Shown in pieces: positions 1 through 6,169 of a stretch of 25,331 nucleotides of DNA. The stretch spans positions 15,080 to 40,410 of the forward strand of contig MHKK01000030.1 of the NCBI GenBank assembly GCA_001818365.1. Reading direction: 5' to 3'. A model generated the notes under the pieces. The model was given only the letters and a program-made list of their open reading frames with translations, did not search any database and was not told the origin of the DNA. The stretch is from Candidatus Komeilibacteria bacterium RIFCSPHIGHO2_01_FULL_52_14. GTDB taxonomy: Bacteria > Patescibacteriota > Patescibacteriia > UBA1558 > 2-01-FULL-52-15. Made by a program: the position numbers and the translations under genes. Each line of letters begins with the position of its first letter. Position 1 is the stretch's first letter.

Positions 1-243
1 GACACAAAACCGCACCTGGAAATCGAAACGCATGACGTCAAAGCGAGCCACGCAGCAACCGTCGGCCGCCCGTCGCAAGATGAACTCTTTTATCTGCAAA
101 CGCGGGGTCTCGCACCCGGCACTGCGTTGCGTTTGCTCGTTCAAGGGTTTCTGGCGTCGCAGCTTGCTCCCTTACCGCTTGGCGGATTCCATGCTAAGCT
201 GAAAGCGGCAATTTCGCGAAAAATCGACCGAATGTTCGTATGA
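1..243 (+). CDS. sufD: SufB/SufD family Fe-S assembly scaffold protein, C-terminal part (5' end outside window)
   Basis: The window opens inside a reading frame that ends at TGA 241-243. The 80 visible residues match the end of the SufB/SufD beta-helix proteins: a DTKPHLEIETHDVKASHAA segment, then VGRPSQDELFYLQTRGL and a helix ending in LLVQGFLA. The conserved His of ASHAA and the FYLxxRGL motif are present. These proteins form the SufBC(D) scaffold that assembles Fe-S clusters in the cytoplasm. SufB and SufD share this C-terminus, so the choice of SufD rests on the gene order (directly before sufS) and is an inference. sufS starts 58 bases later on the same strand. Confidence 0.85.
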   Translation, partial: DTKPHLEIETHDVKASHAATVGRPSQDELFYLQTRGLAPGTALRLLVQGFLASQLAPLPLGGFHAKLKAAISRKIDRMFV

Positions 244-301
244 ACCCCGTTAGAAGTGTCTGCTTGCTTCTTCTCAGTAGCCGCGTATAAAAATTATTTG
301 A

Positions 302-1555
302 ATGGCAACTCAAAAGAAAAATAATAGTCGCGCGTCGACTTCTAACGGGGCGAACCCCTACCGCAAGGATTTTCCGATATTCAAAACAAGAATGAACGGC
401 AAGCCGCTCGTATACCTCGACAGTGCGGCGACCTCGCAAAAACCGCAGATGGTGCTTGACGCCATTTTTGATTTTTACACCACCTACAACGCAAATATCC
501 ATCGCGGAATCCATACACTCAGTCAGAAAGCCACCGACGCGGTTGAAGAAGCTCGCGAGAGCGTTGCAAAACTCATCGGTGCCAAGGAAGCCGGCGTCGT
601 GGTCTTCACATCCGGTACCACGATGAGCATCAATCACGTGGCCTATGCATGGGCCGAGCGGAGAATGGCACCCGGAGACGAGATTATTCTTTCGATATCG
701 GAGCATCACGGGAATCTGGTACCGTGGCTGGAACTCAAAAAGAGAAAACGGGTCAAGCTTTCATTCGTACCGCTCCTCAAGAACTTCGAGCTCGATTACG
801 CGGCGCTCGAAAAGATGGTTTCCAAAAAAACCAAACTGATCTCGCTCGTCCATATCTCGAACGTGATCGGCGTCGCAAACGACGTTCCGCGCATCGTACG
901 CATCGCCAAACGCGTCGGCGCACGGGTTCTCATCGATGCCGCTCAGAGCATTGCACGAGAAACCATTACCGTTGCCGACTGGGGCATCGATTTTCTGGCG
1001 TTTTCAGGGCATAAAATGTACGGGCCCACCGGCATCGGTGCGCTCTACATAAAAAATGATCTTGCCGACAGCATGGGACCGTTCATGTCCGGTGGCGGTG
1101 CAATACTGGAAGTGACGCAGACGTCGGTAACCTACCTGAAACCGCCACACGGATTCGAGGGCGGAACCCCGCACATCGCGGGCATGATCGGTTTGGGAGC
1201 GGCCGCACGCTATATCCTCAAAAAAGGAATTGCCGCGATCAAAAAGAACGAGCTCGCCGTTTCCCGCTACGCGTATACCGAGATTTCCAAAATTCCCGGC
1301 CTCACCATGTACGGGCCGCCAAAGACGCACGGCGTGCTGGCTTTTGCCATAAAGGGGCTCCATCCGCATGACATTGCGGAAATCCTTAATCGAGCCGGAG
1401 TCGCGATTCGAGCCGGCAATCATTGCGCCATGCCGCTCCATCGCCACCTGGGCGTTTCAGCAACCGCGCGCATTACTCTCGGCTGTTACAATACGCGCGA
1501 AGATATTGACGTAGCCGTCAAGGCGATTAAAAACGCACAACGAATGTTTGCTTGA
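302..1555 (+). CDS. sufS: SufS-type cysteine desulfurase (class II)
   Basis: This PLP enzyme takes sulfur from cysteine, giving alanine and an enzyme persulfide for Fe-S cluster assembly. The 417 residues match the family length. Visible landmarks are YLDSAATSQKP near residue 38, SEHHGNLVPW (133-142) stacking on PLP, LIDAAQS around Asp212, the PLP lysine Lys238 in FSGHKMYGPTG, and catalytic Cys375 in RAGNHCAMP, the short-loop arrangement of SufS rather than IscS. The first about 18 residues are low complexity. The ATG at 302 has no Shine-Dalgarno; an AT-rich TATAAAAATT stands about 14 bases upstream, so a leaderless or coupled start is possible. It lies between the SufB/D gene and the sufU-like gene, forming a sufD-sufS-sufU operon. 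Confidence 0.96.
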   Translation: MATQKKNNSRASTSNGANPYRKDFPIFKTRMNGKPLVYLDSAATSQKPQMVLDAIFDFYTTYNANIHRGIHTLSQKATDAVEEARESVAKLIGAKEAGVVVFTSGTTMSINHVAYAWAERRMAPGDEIILSISEHHGNLVPWLELKKRKRVKLSFVPLLKNFELDYAALEKMVSKKTKLISLVHISNVIGVANDVPRIVRIAKRVGARVLIDAAQSIARETITVADWGIDFLAFSGHKMYGPTGIGALYIKNDLADSMGPFMSGGGAILEVTQTSVTYLKPPHGFEGGTPHIAGMIGLGAAARYILKKGIAAIKKNELAVSRYAYTEISKIPGLTMYGPPKTHGVLAFAIKGLHPHDIAEILNRAGVAIRAGNHCAMPLHRHLGVSATARITLGCYNTREDIDVAVKAIKNAQRMFA

Positions 1556-1557
1556 CT

Positions 1558-1926
1558 ATGCCGGAAGATGTCTACCGCCATCATATCCTCGATCATTACC
1601 GAAGCCCGCACAATTTCGGAAAACTGAAGAAACCGACGCACCGGGCAGGCCACGAAAATATCAGCTGCGGCGATCAGGTGCAGTTCGAAGCCCGCATCGT
1701 CAAAGGGAAGATCGCGGAGATCGCCTTTACCGGTTCAGGTTGCGCCGTCAGTGTCGCCAGTGCTTCGCTTTTGAGCGACCATGCGCTGGGGAAAACGCAC
1801 GCAGCTCTTAAAAAACTTACAAAAAAAGACATTGAGAAATTGCTGAAAATCCCCGTCTCACAAGCGCGCGAGCAATGCGCGATGATGCCGCTCACCACGA
1901 TACAGGAGCTCGCGGCCCTGCATTAA
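1558..1926 (+). CDS. sufU: SufU/IscU-like Fe-S scaffold or sulfurtransfer protein
   Basis: The likely role is accepting persulfide sulfur from SufS. From ATG 1558 the protein has 122 residues; a TTG at 1552 overlapping the sufS stop by 4 bases is an alternative start. Conserved residues are Cys37 and Asp39 in ISCGDQV, Cys62 in GSGCAVSVASAS, and Cys107 in QAREQCAMMP. The motifs around Cys62 and Cys107 look like SufU (Arg-x-x-Cys-Ala). The Cys62 to Cys107 gap of 45 residues is close to IscU and lacks the roughly 18-residue insertion of Bacillus-type SufU (both from recalled family knowledge). The start lies 2 bases after the sufS stop, so the two are translationally linked. The stop overlaps the convergent ccdA stop. 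Confidence 0.9.
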   Translation: MPEDVYRHHILDHYRSPHNFGKLKKPTHRAGHENISCGDQVQFEARIVKGKIAEIAFTGSGCAVSVASASLLSDHALGKTHAALKKLTKKDIEKLLKIPVSQAREQCAMMPLTTIQELAALH

Positions 1927-2684
1927 AAATACTTGAGCAACTCCTGATAGTTCAGAATGTTGAACCATTGGTAGAAAAAACCGACGTATCGCCCGTACGT
2001 GTTCGTCAGCATAAGAAAACCCAAAACCACCAGCGCCGCTCCTCCGATTTTCTCAATGACGCCCAGGAACGGCGTTATTTTTTTAAAGTACGTGACCGCC
2101 GATCCGGCTGAAAACGCGATAGCAAGAAACGGTACCGCGAGCCCCAGCGAATAAATGGTCAGTAACAGCGCACCCTGTCCGACCGTTGCCGTCGCTGAAG
2201 CGACCGTCAATACCGATCCTAAGATAGGGCCCAAACACGGCGTCCAGCCGAGTGAAAACGTTGCACCGAACAACAGGGCGCTCACCGGTTTGCCCGGCGT
2301 CAGGTGCACGAGTGCTCCGATGCGATGCTCGATATTGAGTGCCCGCATGCGAAGCACGCCGAGCATGAATAGACCGAAGAGTATTACGAACAGTCCTCCG
2401 ATACGACTGAGGTATGGGCGATAGGCAATCAAGAACGCTCCTCCTAAACCGACCGCCATGCCGAGTAAAATAAACACGACGGAAAAACCAACGACATAGA
2501 GCACCCCGTTCAGCATAATGGAGTTGCGCAATACCATCCTGTTCTCACGATTCAAAACGCCCGTCGTGCTTCCGCTGATAAAGCCAAGATAGGCCGGAAG
2601 CAGCGGCAGGGTACACGGAGCAAGGAAAGTCAAAAGTCCTGCGAAAAAAACAGGAAGTGCGAGCGGGTGCATAAACGTATCCAT
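1923..2684 (-). CDS. ccdA: CcdA/DsbD-type transmembrane thiol-disulfide transporter
   Basis: This family passes reducing equivalents from cytoplasmic thioredoxin across the membrane through a cysteine pair. The 253 residues form about six membrane helices. The paired motifs are present: Cys24 in FLAPCTLPLLPAYLG and Cys150 in LGWTPCLGPILGS, with the usual prolines beside each cysteine. The gene converges on sufU and the two stop codons overlap. A TATACT box lies at 2686-2691, one base before the first ATG, so the true start may be the second Met at 2672. A second CcdA domain occurs in the 6170 gene, so two thiol relays are encoded within 6 kb. The extracytoplasmic partner of this copy is not visible. 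Confidence 0.9.
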   Translation of the reverse strand: MDTFMHPLALPVFFAGLLTFLAPCTLPLLPAYLGFISGSTTGVLNRENRMVLRNSIMLNGVLYVVGFSVVFILLGMAVGLGGAFLIAYRPYLSRIGGLFVILFGLFMLGVLRMRALNIEHRIGALVHLTPGKPVSALLFGATFSLGWTPCLGPILGSVLTVASATATVGQGALLLTIYSLGLAVPFLAIAFSAGSAVTYFKKITPFLGVIEKIGGAALVVLGFLMLTNTYGRYVGFFYQWFNILNYQELLKYF

Positions 2685-2819
2685 TAGTATACTACATCCG
2701 CAACATCGTCGCTCCCCTTGTCAAAACATGATGACAAGTATAGTATACGTTGTTTGGCCCTTTCATAGACGTGGCACGCACACTCTCACACATGCGCGAT
2801 CCAATAACCGGAGGAGATC

Positions 2820-3173
2820 ATGAGCCGCAACAACGGGAAGATGCCGCCGTTTCCGAAAGGATTTTATGTACAGCACGAGACGGTCGGCACGGTACTCGTG
2901 CGCGACCATGCCTGGGAGAGATTCCACGAATACTGCCCACGCGACGAACAATCGGTCGGCGGACCGTTCATGCCGACCCAAAACTTCCTCGCATGGCTTT
3001 TCTCCACGTCCTTCGAACGTGCCGCAACCGTGACAGGAGTCGCTCGCCCATCGCGACAGCGTTATCCGTGGAAGCAGCTTCGCTTCTACGATCCGCGGCT
3101 CGATCTCACGTTCATCGTCGCGAAAAACGACGGAAGACCGCTTCGCATGATGACCGTTCTCAAGGGCCTGTAG
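2820..3173 (+). CDS. Small protein of unknown function (weak resemblance to RelE/DUF4258-like folds)
   Basis: I do not recognise this 117-residue protein. The ATG is preceded by a strong Shine-Dalgarno (CCGGAGGAG, about 7 bases upstream). It has no signal peptide or membrane segment. An early VRDHAWERF, a middle rich in aromatic and basic residues (RQRYPWKQLRFYD) and a closing sheet-like LTFIVAKNDGRPLRMMTVLKGL recall the His-x-x-x-Arg start and Thr-Val end of small RelE/DUF4258-type domains. That is pattern resemblance only. No antitoxin-sized partner gene is adjacent. It is followed by a bidirectional stem-loop. Confidence 0.7.
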   Translation: MSRNNGKMPPFPKGFYVQHETVGTVLVRDHAWERFHEYCPRDEQSVGGPFMPTQNFLAWLFSTSFERAATVTGVARPSRQRYPWKQLRFYDPRLDLTFIVAKNDGRPLRMMTVLKGL

Positions 3174-3196
3174 CGCCCGAACGTCCGGCTTCCAAA

Positions 3197-3251
3197 AAGC
3201 CCGCCAAGTAACCCCTCACCATAACACTGGCAAGGGGAGAACGGCGGGCTT
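3197..3251. terminator. Bidirectional terminator between convergent genes
   Basis: An AAGCCCGCC / GGCGGGCTT stem (3197-3205 with 3243-3251) encloses a second CCCCT / AGGGG stem (3212-3216 with 3233-3237). On the minus strand it runs into TTTTT, which suits the gene ending at 3272. On the plus strand the tail is only TTATTGTATT, so termination of the 2820 gene would be weaker. Confidence 0.7.
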
Positions 3252-3271
3252 ATTGTATTACGAGCGTCGCC

Positions 3272-4072
3272 TTATAATGACACCGTGACGGAAGTCGACG
3301 CGGAGTACGTTCCTTCGAGCGGTTGATTGTTGGCAGTCGTAGCTTCTACAACGGTCGCTGTTGTGGTCGTGAGAAAAAAGGTCGGGAAATCAATTGACAC
3401 CTGGGCCTTTGCGGTAAGCCCAAAAAGCCACGCGAAGATACGTTTCAGGAACGAGGGTTTCTCGGCATAGGGGGATTTGAGTTTAAACGTCAGATCCGTC
3501 TGCCATGTATCGCCGCGCTTCAAAAGGCCGCCAGAACTTAAGTCGCATAGCTGCGGATCACTTGACGTATCAAGAGTGCACGTATACTGGAATCCCGACG
3601 GGAAGGGCGGAAAATCGATCGATACTTGCGCATGGGCCGTTGGAATAAGTGCATTTCGGATACCGTTTGACGTCTTCGTCTCTCCAGTGGTCATCGAAAC
3701 CGGAGGTACTATGTACTCGAAAATATTCGGGTCGTATTGATAGGCAAATACCAATTTTTTAACCGACTGCTTCCCATTGTTCGTTGCCGCGACCGTGAAG
3801 TCATAATACGTTCCGCCGGCGGTTCTTCGTATTCCCTTCAATTGGTTCGTGAAGCCGAGAATCGAAGTGGTGGTTTGCGGTGCGGCATAAACACCCCGCA
3901 CGTTCCCCTGCTCACGCACGTATGCAAAATAATTCAGACCGGCGCCAAAAAGAGCTTCCTCCAGAAGCAATCCGAGAAAAAACGTCGTGATGAGGGATAA
4001 AACGAGAGCAATGAAAAGCGTGTAATGCATCCCGGGAGTTATCGTCGCGACGTGCGTTTTTTTGTCTGGCAT
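3272..4072 (-). CDS. Membrane-anchored extracytoplasmic protein of unknown function
   Basis: A 266-residue protein with one clear membrane helix at about 16-38 (LFIALVLSLITTFFLGLLL) and the rest predicted outside. Residues 85-125 look like an immunoglobulin-like beta domain (YYDFTVAATNNGKQSVKKLVFAY). Two cysteines (165, 176) could pair. The motif AxAQVSIDFPxF appears twice, at 146-157 and 221-232, each preceded by a stretch like the end of a signal peptide (PTAHAQ and WLFGLTAKAQ). The two DNA copies differ at many codon positions while the protein is nearly identical. A low-complexity Thr-rich tail follows. The promoter is at 4104-4131; there is no Shine-Dalgarno. No function is proposed. Confidence 0.75.
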   Translation of the reverse strand: MPDKKTHVATITPGMHYTLFIALVLSLITTFFLGLLLEEALFGAGLNYFAYVREQGNVRGVYAAPQTTTSILGFTNQLKGIRRTAGGTYYDFTVAATNNGKQSVKKLVFAYQYDPNIFEYIVPPVSMTTGETKTSNGIRNALIPTAHAQVSIDFPPFPSGFQYTCTLDTSSDPQLCDLSSGGLLKRGDTWQTDLTFKLKSPYAEKPSFLKRIFAWLFGLTAKAQVSIDFPTFFLTTTTATVVEATTANNQPLEGTYSASTSVTVSL

Positions 4073-4103
4073 ACCGTTGGGTGTTTAATAGTAAACCGTT
4101 GTA

Positions 4104-4131
4104 AGTATAGCATCATGGCGCGGGCTGACAA
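4104..4131 (-). promoter_or_regulatory. Sigma70-like promoter for the 3272-4072 gene
   Basis: On the minus strand TTGTCA (4126-4131) is followed after 16 bases by TATACT (4104-4109), with an extended TG before the -10 box. The leader would be about 25 bases. Confidence 0.6.
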
Positions 4132-4207
4132 CATGAGCTCTGTACGATACTTGCATTCTTCAAGAAGAGCCAATCCTTTTAAAATCGAACCATGACGATA
4201 CTTTCTG

Positions 4208-4232
4208 GACCGATTCAGGCATGAATCCGGTC
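4208..4232. other. Stem-loop directly after the AsnRS-like gene
   Basis: GACCGATTC pairs with GAATCCGGTC (one bulge) around a short loop, starting at the base after the stop codon of the 4233 gene. No U-run follows on either strand, so it looks like a 3'-end stabiliser or rho-type signal rather than a classical intrinsic terminator. Confidence 0.4.
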
Positions 4233-5240
4233 TCAGATAATCTGATGCTGGTTCGACGGGAACGTGACCGCTTTCTTGATATCGTCGGTTCCCGTAATCC
4301 AGCGCAGGATTCTCGACATTCCGAAACCGCAGCCGGCATGCGGCACCGTCTTTTCTTTGATCCGTTCAATATACCAGGAAAAATCATCCATGCTGCCTCC
4401 TAAGCCCAGGAGGCGTTTGAACATCCGCGAGTTCTCAAGGCGGTGTGTCAGTATTTTCGGATCGTGGACGCGCGCCGCGGAGCCGACCGCTTCCCCTGCG
4501 ACCGGAAGAATAAGATCCGCTGAAAGGACCCGTCCGGGATGTTCCGGATCCGGAAGCATGTTGAAGAATTTTTCAACCTCGATTTCTTTACCGTGATCGT
4601 ACATCGGATCCGGATACCGCGTGATGAACAACGGATGATTGTCAAACTGCTCAACCAGCTCCTGTTCTTTGCGACTGTCGATATCGTCTCCCCAGGAAAG
4701 ACCGAGTCGTTCAACGGCTTCATCATACGTGAGCTTCGGAAACACCGATCTTACCTGAGACAGCCGCATGTCGTGATCGGGAGTTAACCCCATGGCGTTC
4801 TGCTGCCGCCGGTCCAGATCGAGCAGATCCTGCGCGATCGCGTAGACGAATCCCTCGATGTACGAAAGCAGATCGTCAAAGGTACCCTTGAACTCGATCT
4901 CCATCATCGCAAATTCGGTCAGATGTCTGTTGTCGCTGCCGGCTTCCGCGCGGAAACTGGGGCCTACGCAAAACGTTTTCTCAAGATACGGAACAAATGC
5001 TTCAAGATAGAGTTGCCCGGTCTGCGCAAGATAGGCCTGATGCTTGCGATCGTCCGCTCCGAACCAGCGGAAATCCTTATTTGAACTGACCTCAAAGAGC
5101 GTGTTGACGTTCTCGCACGCACCGGAGGCGCGCACCAAACGCGGCGGAAACAATTCGATGAATCCGTGTTCGGTAAGATACTTCCGCCCGGCCTGAAATA
5201 CCTGCGCTTCAAGAAGCGCGGTTGAAACTTTTTGCTGCAT
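4233..5240 (-). CDS. AsnRS/AspRS-like class IIb catalytic domain without anticodon-binding domain (possible asparagine synthetase-like paralogue)
   Basis: The 335 residues cover only the class II aminoacyl-tRNA synthetase core. Motif 1 is around GFIELFPPRLV (26-36). The AsnRS signature TGQLYLEAF is at 74-82. Motif 2 is FRAEAGSDNRHLTEFAMMEIEF (residues 96-117, with Arg97, Arg105, His106). Motif 3 is GCGFGMSRIL with Arg310. The roughly 100-residue N-terminal OB-fold that binds the anticodon is absent although the frame is intact from its start. The usual FPR ending reads FPSNQHQII. Archaeal proteins of this build (the Pyrococcus abyssi AsnRS-related protein) make asparagine from aspartate without tRNA, so that role is plausible. 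A tRNA-modifying or amidating role is the alternative. There is no Shine-Dalgarno. A leader terminator lies 27 bases upstream. Confidence 0.85.
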   Translation of the reverse strand: MQQKVSTALLEAQVFQAGRKYLTEHGFIELFPPRLVRASGACENVNTLFEVSSNKDFRWFGADDRKHQAYLAQTGQLYLEAFVPYLEKTFCVGPSFRAEAGSDNRHLTEFAMMEIEFKGTFDDLLSYIEGFVYAIAQDLLDLDRRQQNAMGLTPDHDMRLSQVRSVFPKLTYDEAVERLGLSWGDDIDSRKEQELVEQFDNHPLFITRYPDPMYDHGKEIEVEKFFNMLPDPEHPGRVLSADLILPVAGEAVGSAARVHDPKILTHRLENSRMFKRLLGLGGSMDDFSWYIERIKEKTVPHAGCGFGMSRILRWITGTDDIKKAVTFPSNQHQII

Positions 5241-5266
5241 AGTGGTTATTGTTCTTAATAAGCTTT

Positions 5267-5290
5267 AAAAAATCCTCCCACAAGGGAGGA
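5267..5290 (-). terminator. Intrinsic terminator in the leader of the AsnRS-like gene (possible attenuator)
   Basis: A 7-bp stem, TCCTCCC / GGGAGGA with loop ACAA, is followed on the minus strand by TTTTTT. It ends 27 bases before the start codon of the 4233-5240 gene. No minus-strand protein gene lies upstream for it to serve, which suggests conditional termination of the leader or the end of a small upstream transcript. Confidence 0.6.
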
Positions 5291-5309
5291 CTATTGATGG
5301 AACAGGGGT

Positions 5310-5346
5310 ACCCGCCTTCGTCCCGCAATGCAGGACTTCGGCGGGT
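5310..5346. repeat. Mobile-type hairpin with symmetric GAA/GAA internal loop
   Basis: ACCCGCC pairs with GGCGGGT. A 3x3 mismatch (TTC opposite TTC on plus, GAA opposite GAA on minus) separates this from an inner GTCC/GGAC stem. On the minus strand the mismatch could form tandem sheared G-A pairs. Its TTCG/CTTCGG arms resemble the other short hairpins of this window. Confidence 0.55.
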
Positions 5347-5470
5347 TATGCGCCTTATGGTGATTTTTCGTTTTTTTCTATTCATGTCAGCGAATTCTGT
5401 TATAGAAAGTTGAGTTATAAGATCCGCCAAAAGATCCACTCTGCGCATCTTTTGTCGGAAGCGGACTTGT

Positions 5471-5494
5471 CGTCCGAAGCTTTAGCGAAGGACG
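5471..5494. repeat. Hairpin of the GTAGCTTTAGCGAAG family, copy 1
   Basis: CGTCC and GGACG form the outer stem around the core GAAGCTTTAGCGAAG. The same core with other outer stems occurs at 13695-13720 and 20140-20165. The core is constant while the outer stem changes on both sides together. Confidence 0.65.
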
Positions 5495-5496
5495 AT

Positions 5497-5571
5497 AAAA
5501 AAACGTCCCCTGACCGGGGACGGATTCCCTTCGTGAAACACTTGATATTCTTTGTATGCCTCTTGGCATTA
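5497..5571 (-). ncRNA. Candidate small RNA of about 75 nt with its own promoter and terminator
   Basis: On the minus strand TTGAGC (5601-5606) and TATCAT (5578-5583) are 17 bases apart and predict a start near 5571. The transcript would begin with a tight hairpin, ATGCC-AAGA-GGCAT (5556-5569). It would end in a strong terminator, CGTCCCC / GGGGACG (5504-5522) followed by seven T. No convincing open frame with a ribosome site lies inside. It sits between two divergent genes. Expression is inferred from the promoter-terminator pair only. Confidence 0.4.
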
Positions 5572-5642
5572 CATAGAATGATAGCAGAAATCTCATTGGC
5601 GCTCAAGCCGTGAGCTCCTAATGATGAAAGTACCTTCGATAA

Positions 5643-5671
5643 TTGACAAAACAATAGTAAAATGATATATT
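5643..5671 (+). promoter_or_regulatory. Sigma70-like promoter for the 5699 gene
   Basis: TTGACA at 5643-5648 and TATATT at 5666-5671 have the ideal 17-base spacing. The predicted start near 5678 gives a leader of about 20 bases containing AAGGAGG (5688-5694). Confidence 0.75.
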
Positions 5672-5698
5672 ACTTTCTTCCCAAAATAAGGAGGGTAC

Positions 5699-5995
5699 AT
5701 GCTCTTTCAGAAGAAATATAGTCCTTTCTGCATTGTCGCCGTCATTGTCCTGACGGTGTTCGGAGTAGGGTTTCTCTACTACGACATCCGGCAGATCTTG
5801 ACCGGCACGGTCGATCCCAACCAGTACTGGCCGTTCCTGCTCCCCCTCTACTTCGCCTTCTGGATCGTAATCGTCGTGTGGATGGACAAACTCAGCCACA
5901 AGTCGCCTGCGGCCGAAGCGCGCATGAGGGACGAACTGAAGAGAAATTCGTCATCACCCGGATCATCTGCCCCAAGGCAGGTACAAGGACGGTAG
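5699..5995 (+). CDS. Small two-helix membrane protein of unknown function
   Basis: A 98-residue protein. Helix 1 is at about 9-27 (FCIVAVIVLTVFGVGFLYY) and helix 2 at about 43-61 (FLLPLYFAFWIVIVVWM), followed by a charged tail (KLSHKSPAAEARMRDELKR) that is probably cytoplasmic. It has a perfect upstream Shine-Dalgarno, a strong promoter and its own terminator, so it is a single-gene transcript. I do not recognise the family. The strong expression signals argue that it is a real gene. Confidence 0.75.
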   Translation: MLFQKKYSPFCIVAVIVLTVFGVGFLYYDIRQILTGTVDPNQYWPFLLPLYFAFWIVIVVWMDKLSHKSPAAEARMRDELKRNSSSPGSSAPRQVQGR

Positions 5996-6030
5996 CATCG
6001 GCTAGCCGACGGACCAGAGGTCCCGCCCAG

Positions 6031-6059
6031 ACGCCCGAGATAACTTCAACGGCGTTTTT
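6031..6059 (+). terminator. Intrinsic terminator with 15-nt loop shared with the 13561 terminator
   Basis: Stem ACGCC / GGCGT (6031-6035, 6051-6055), loop CGAGATAACTTCAAC, then TTTTT. The loop differs by one base from that of the terminator at 13561-13594, whose stem is unrelated. It ends the 5699 transcript. Confidence 0.75.
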
Positions 6060-6169
6060 CATTTTTCTGCGAAACAAGAACGTAACACTTCTTTTTTATT
6101 TAGTATGAGAAAATTCCCCGTACCTTTATGTTATACTAATATGCACATAGATAATTTGATACACAACAG

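Noticed and set aside
194..709. 171-codon minus-strand frame over sufS
   Set aside because: It lies antisense to a certain cysteine desulfurase gene and has no recognisable protein features.
2750..3211. 153-codon plus-strand frame overlapping the 2820 gene
   Set aside because: Arg-rich composition and no ribosome site; the 2820 frame has a strong Shine-Dalgarno and balanced composition.
5209..5448. Leader peptide or small protein upstream of the AsnRS-like gene
   Set aside because: The frame runs through the terminator and hairpin repeats and overlaps the AsnRS-like start; composition is not protein-like.
5240..5450. T-box riboswitch
   Set aside because: Only GGGTACC and a terminator fit; the conserved T-box sequence, stem I features and a specifier loop could not be identified. 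The weaker attenuator idea is kept as a finding.
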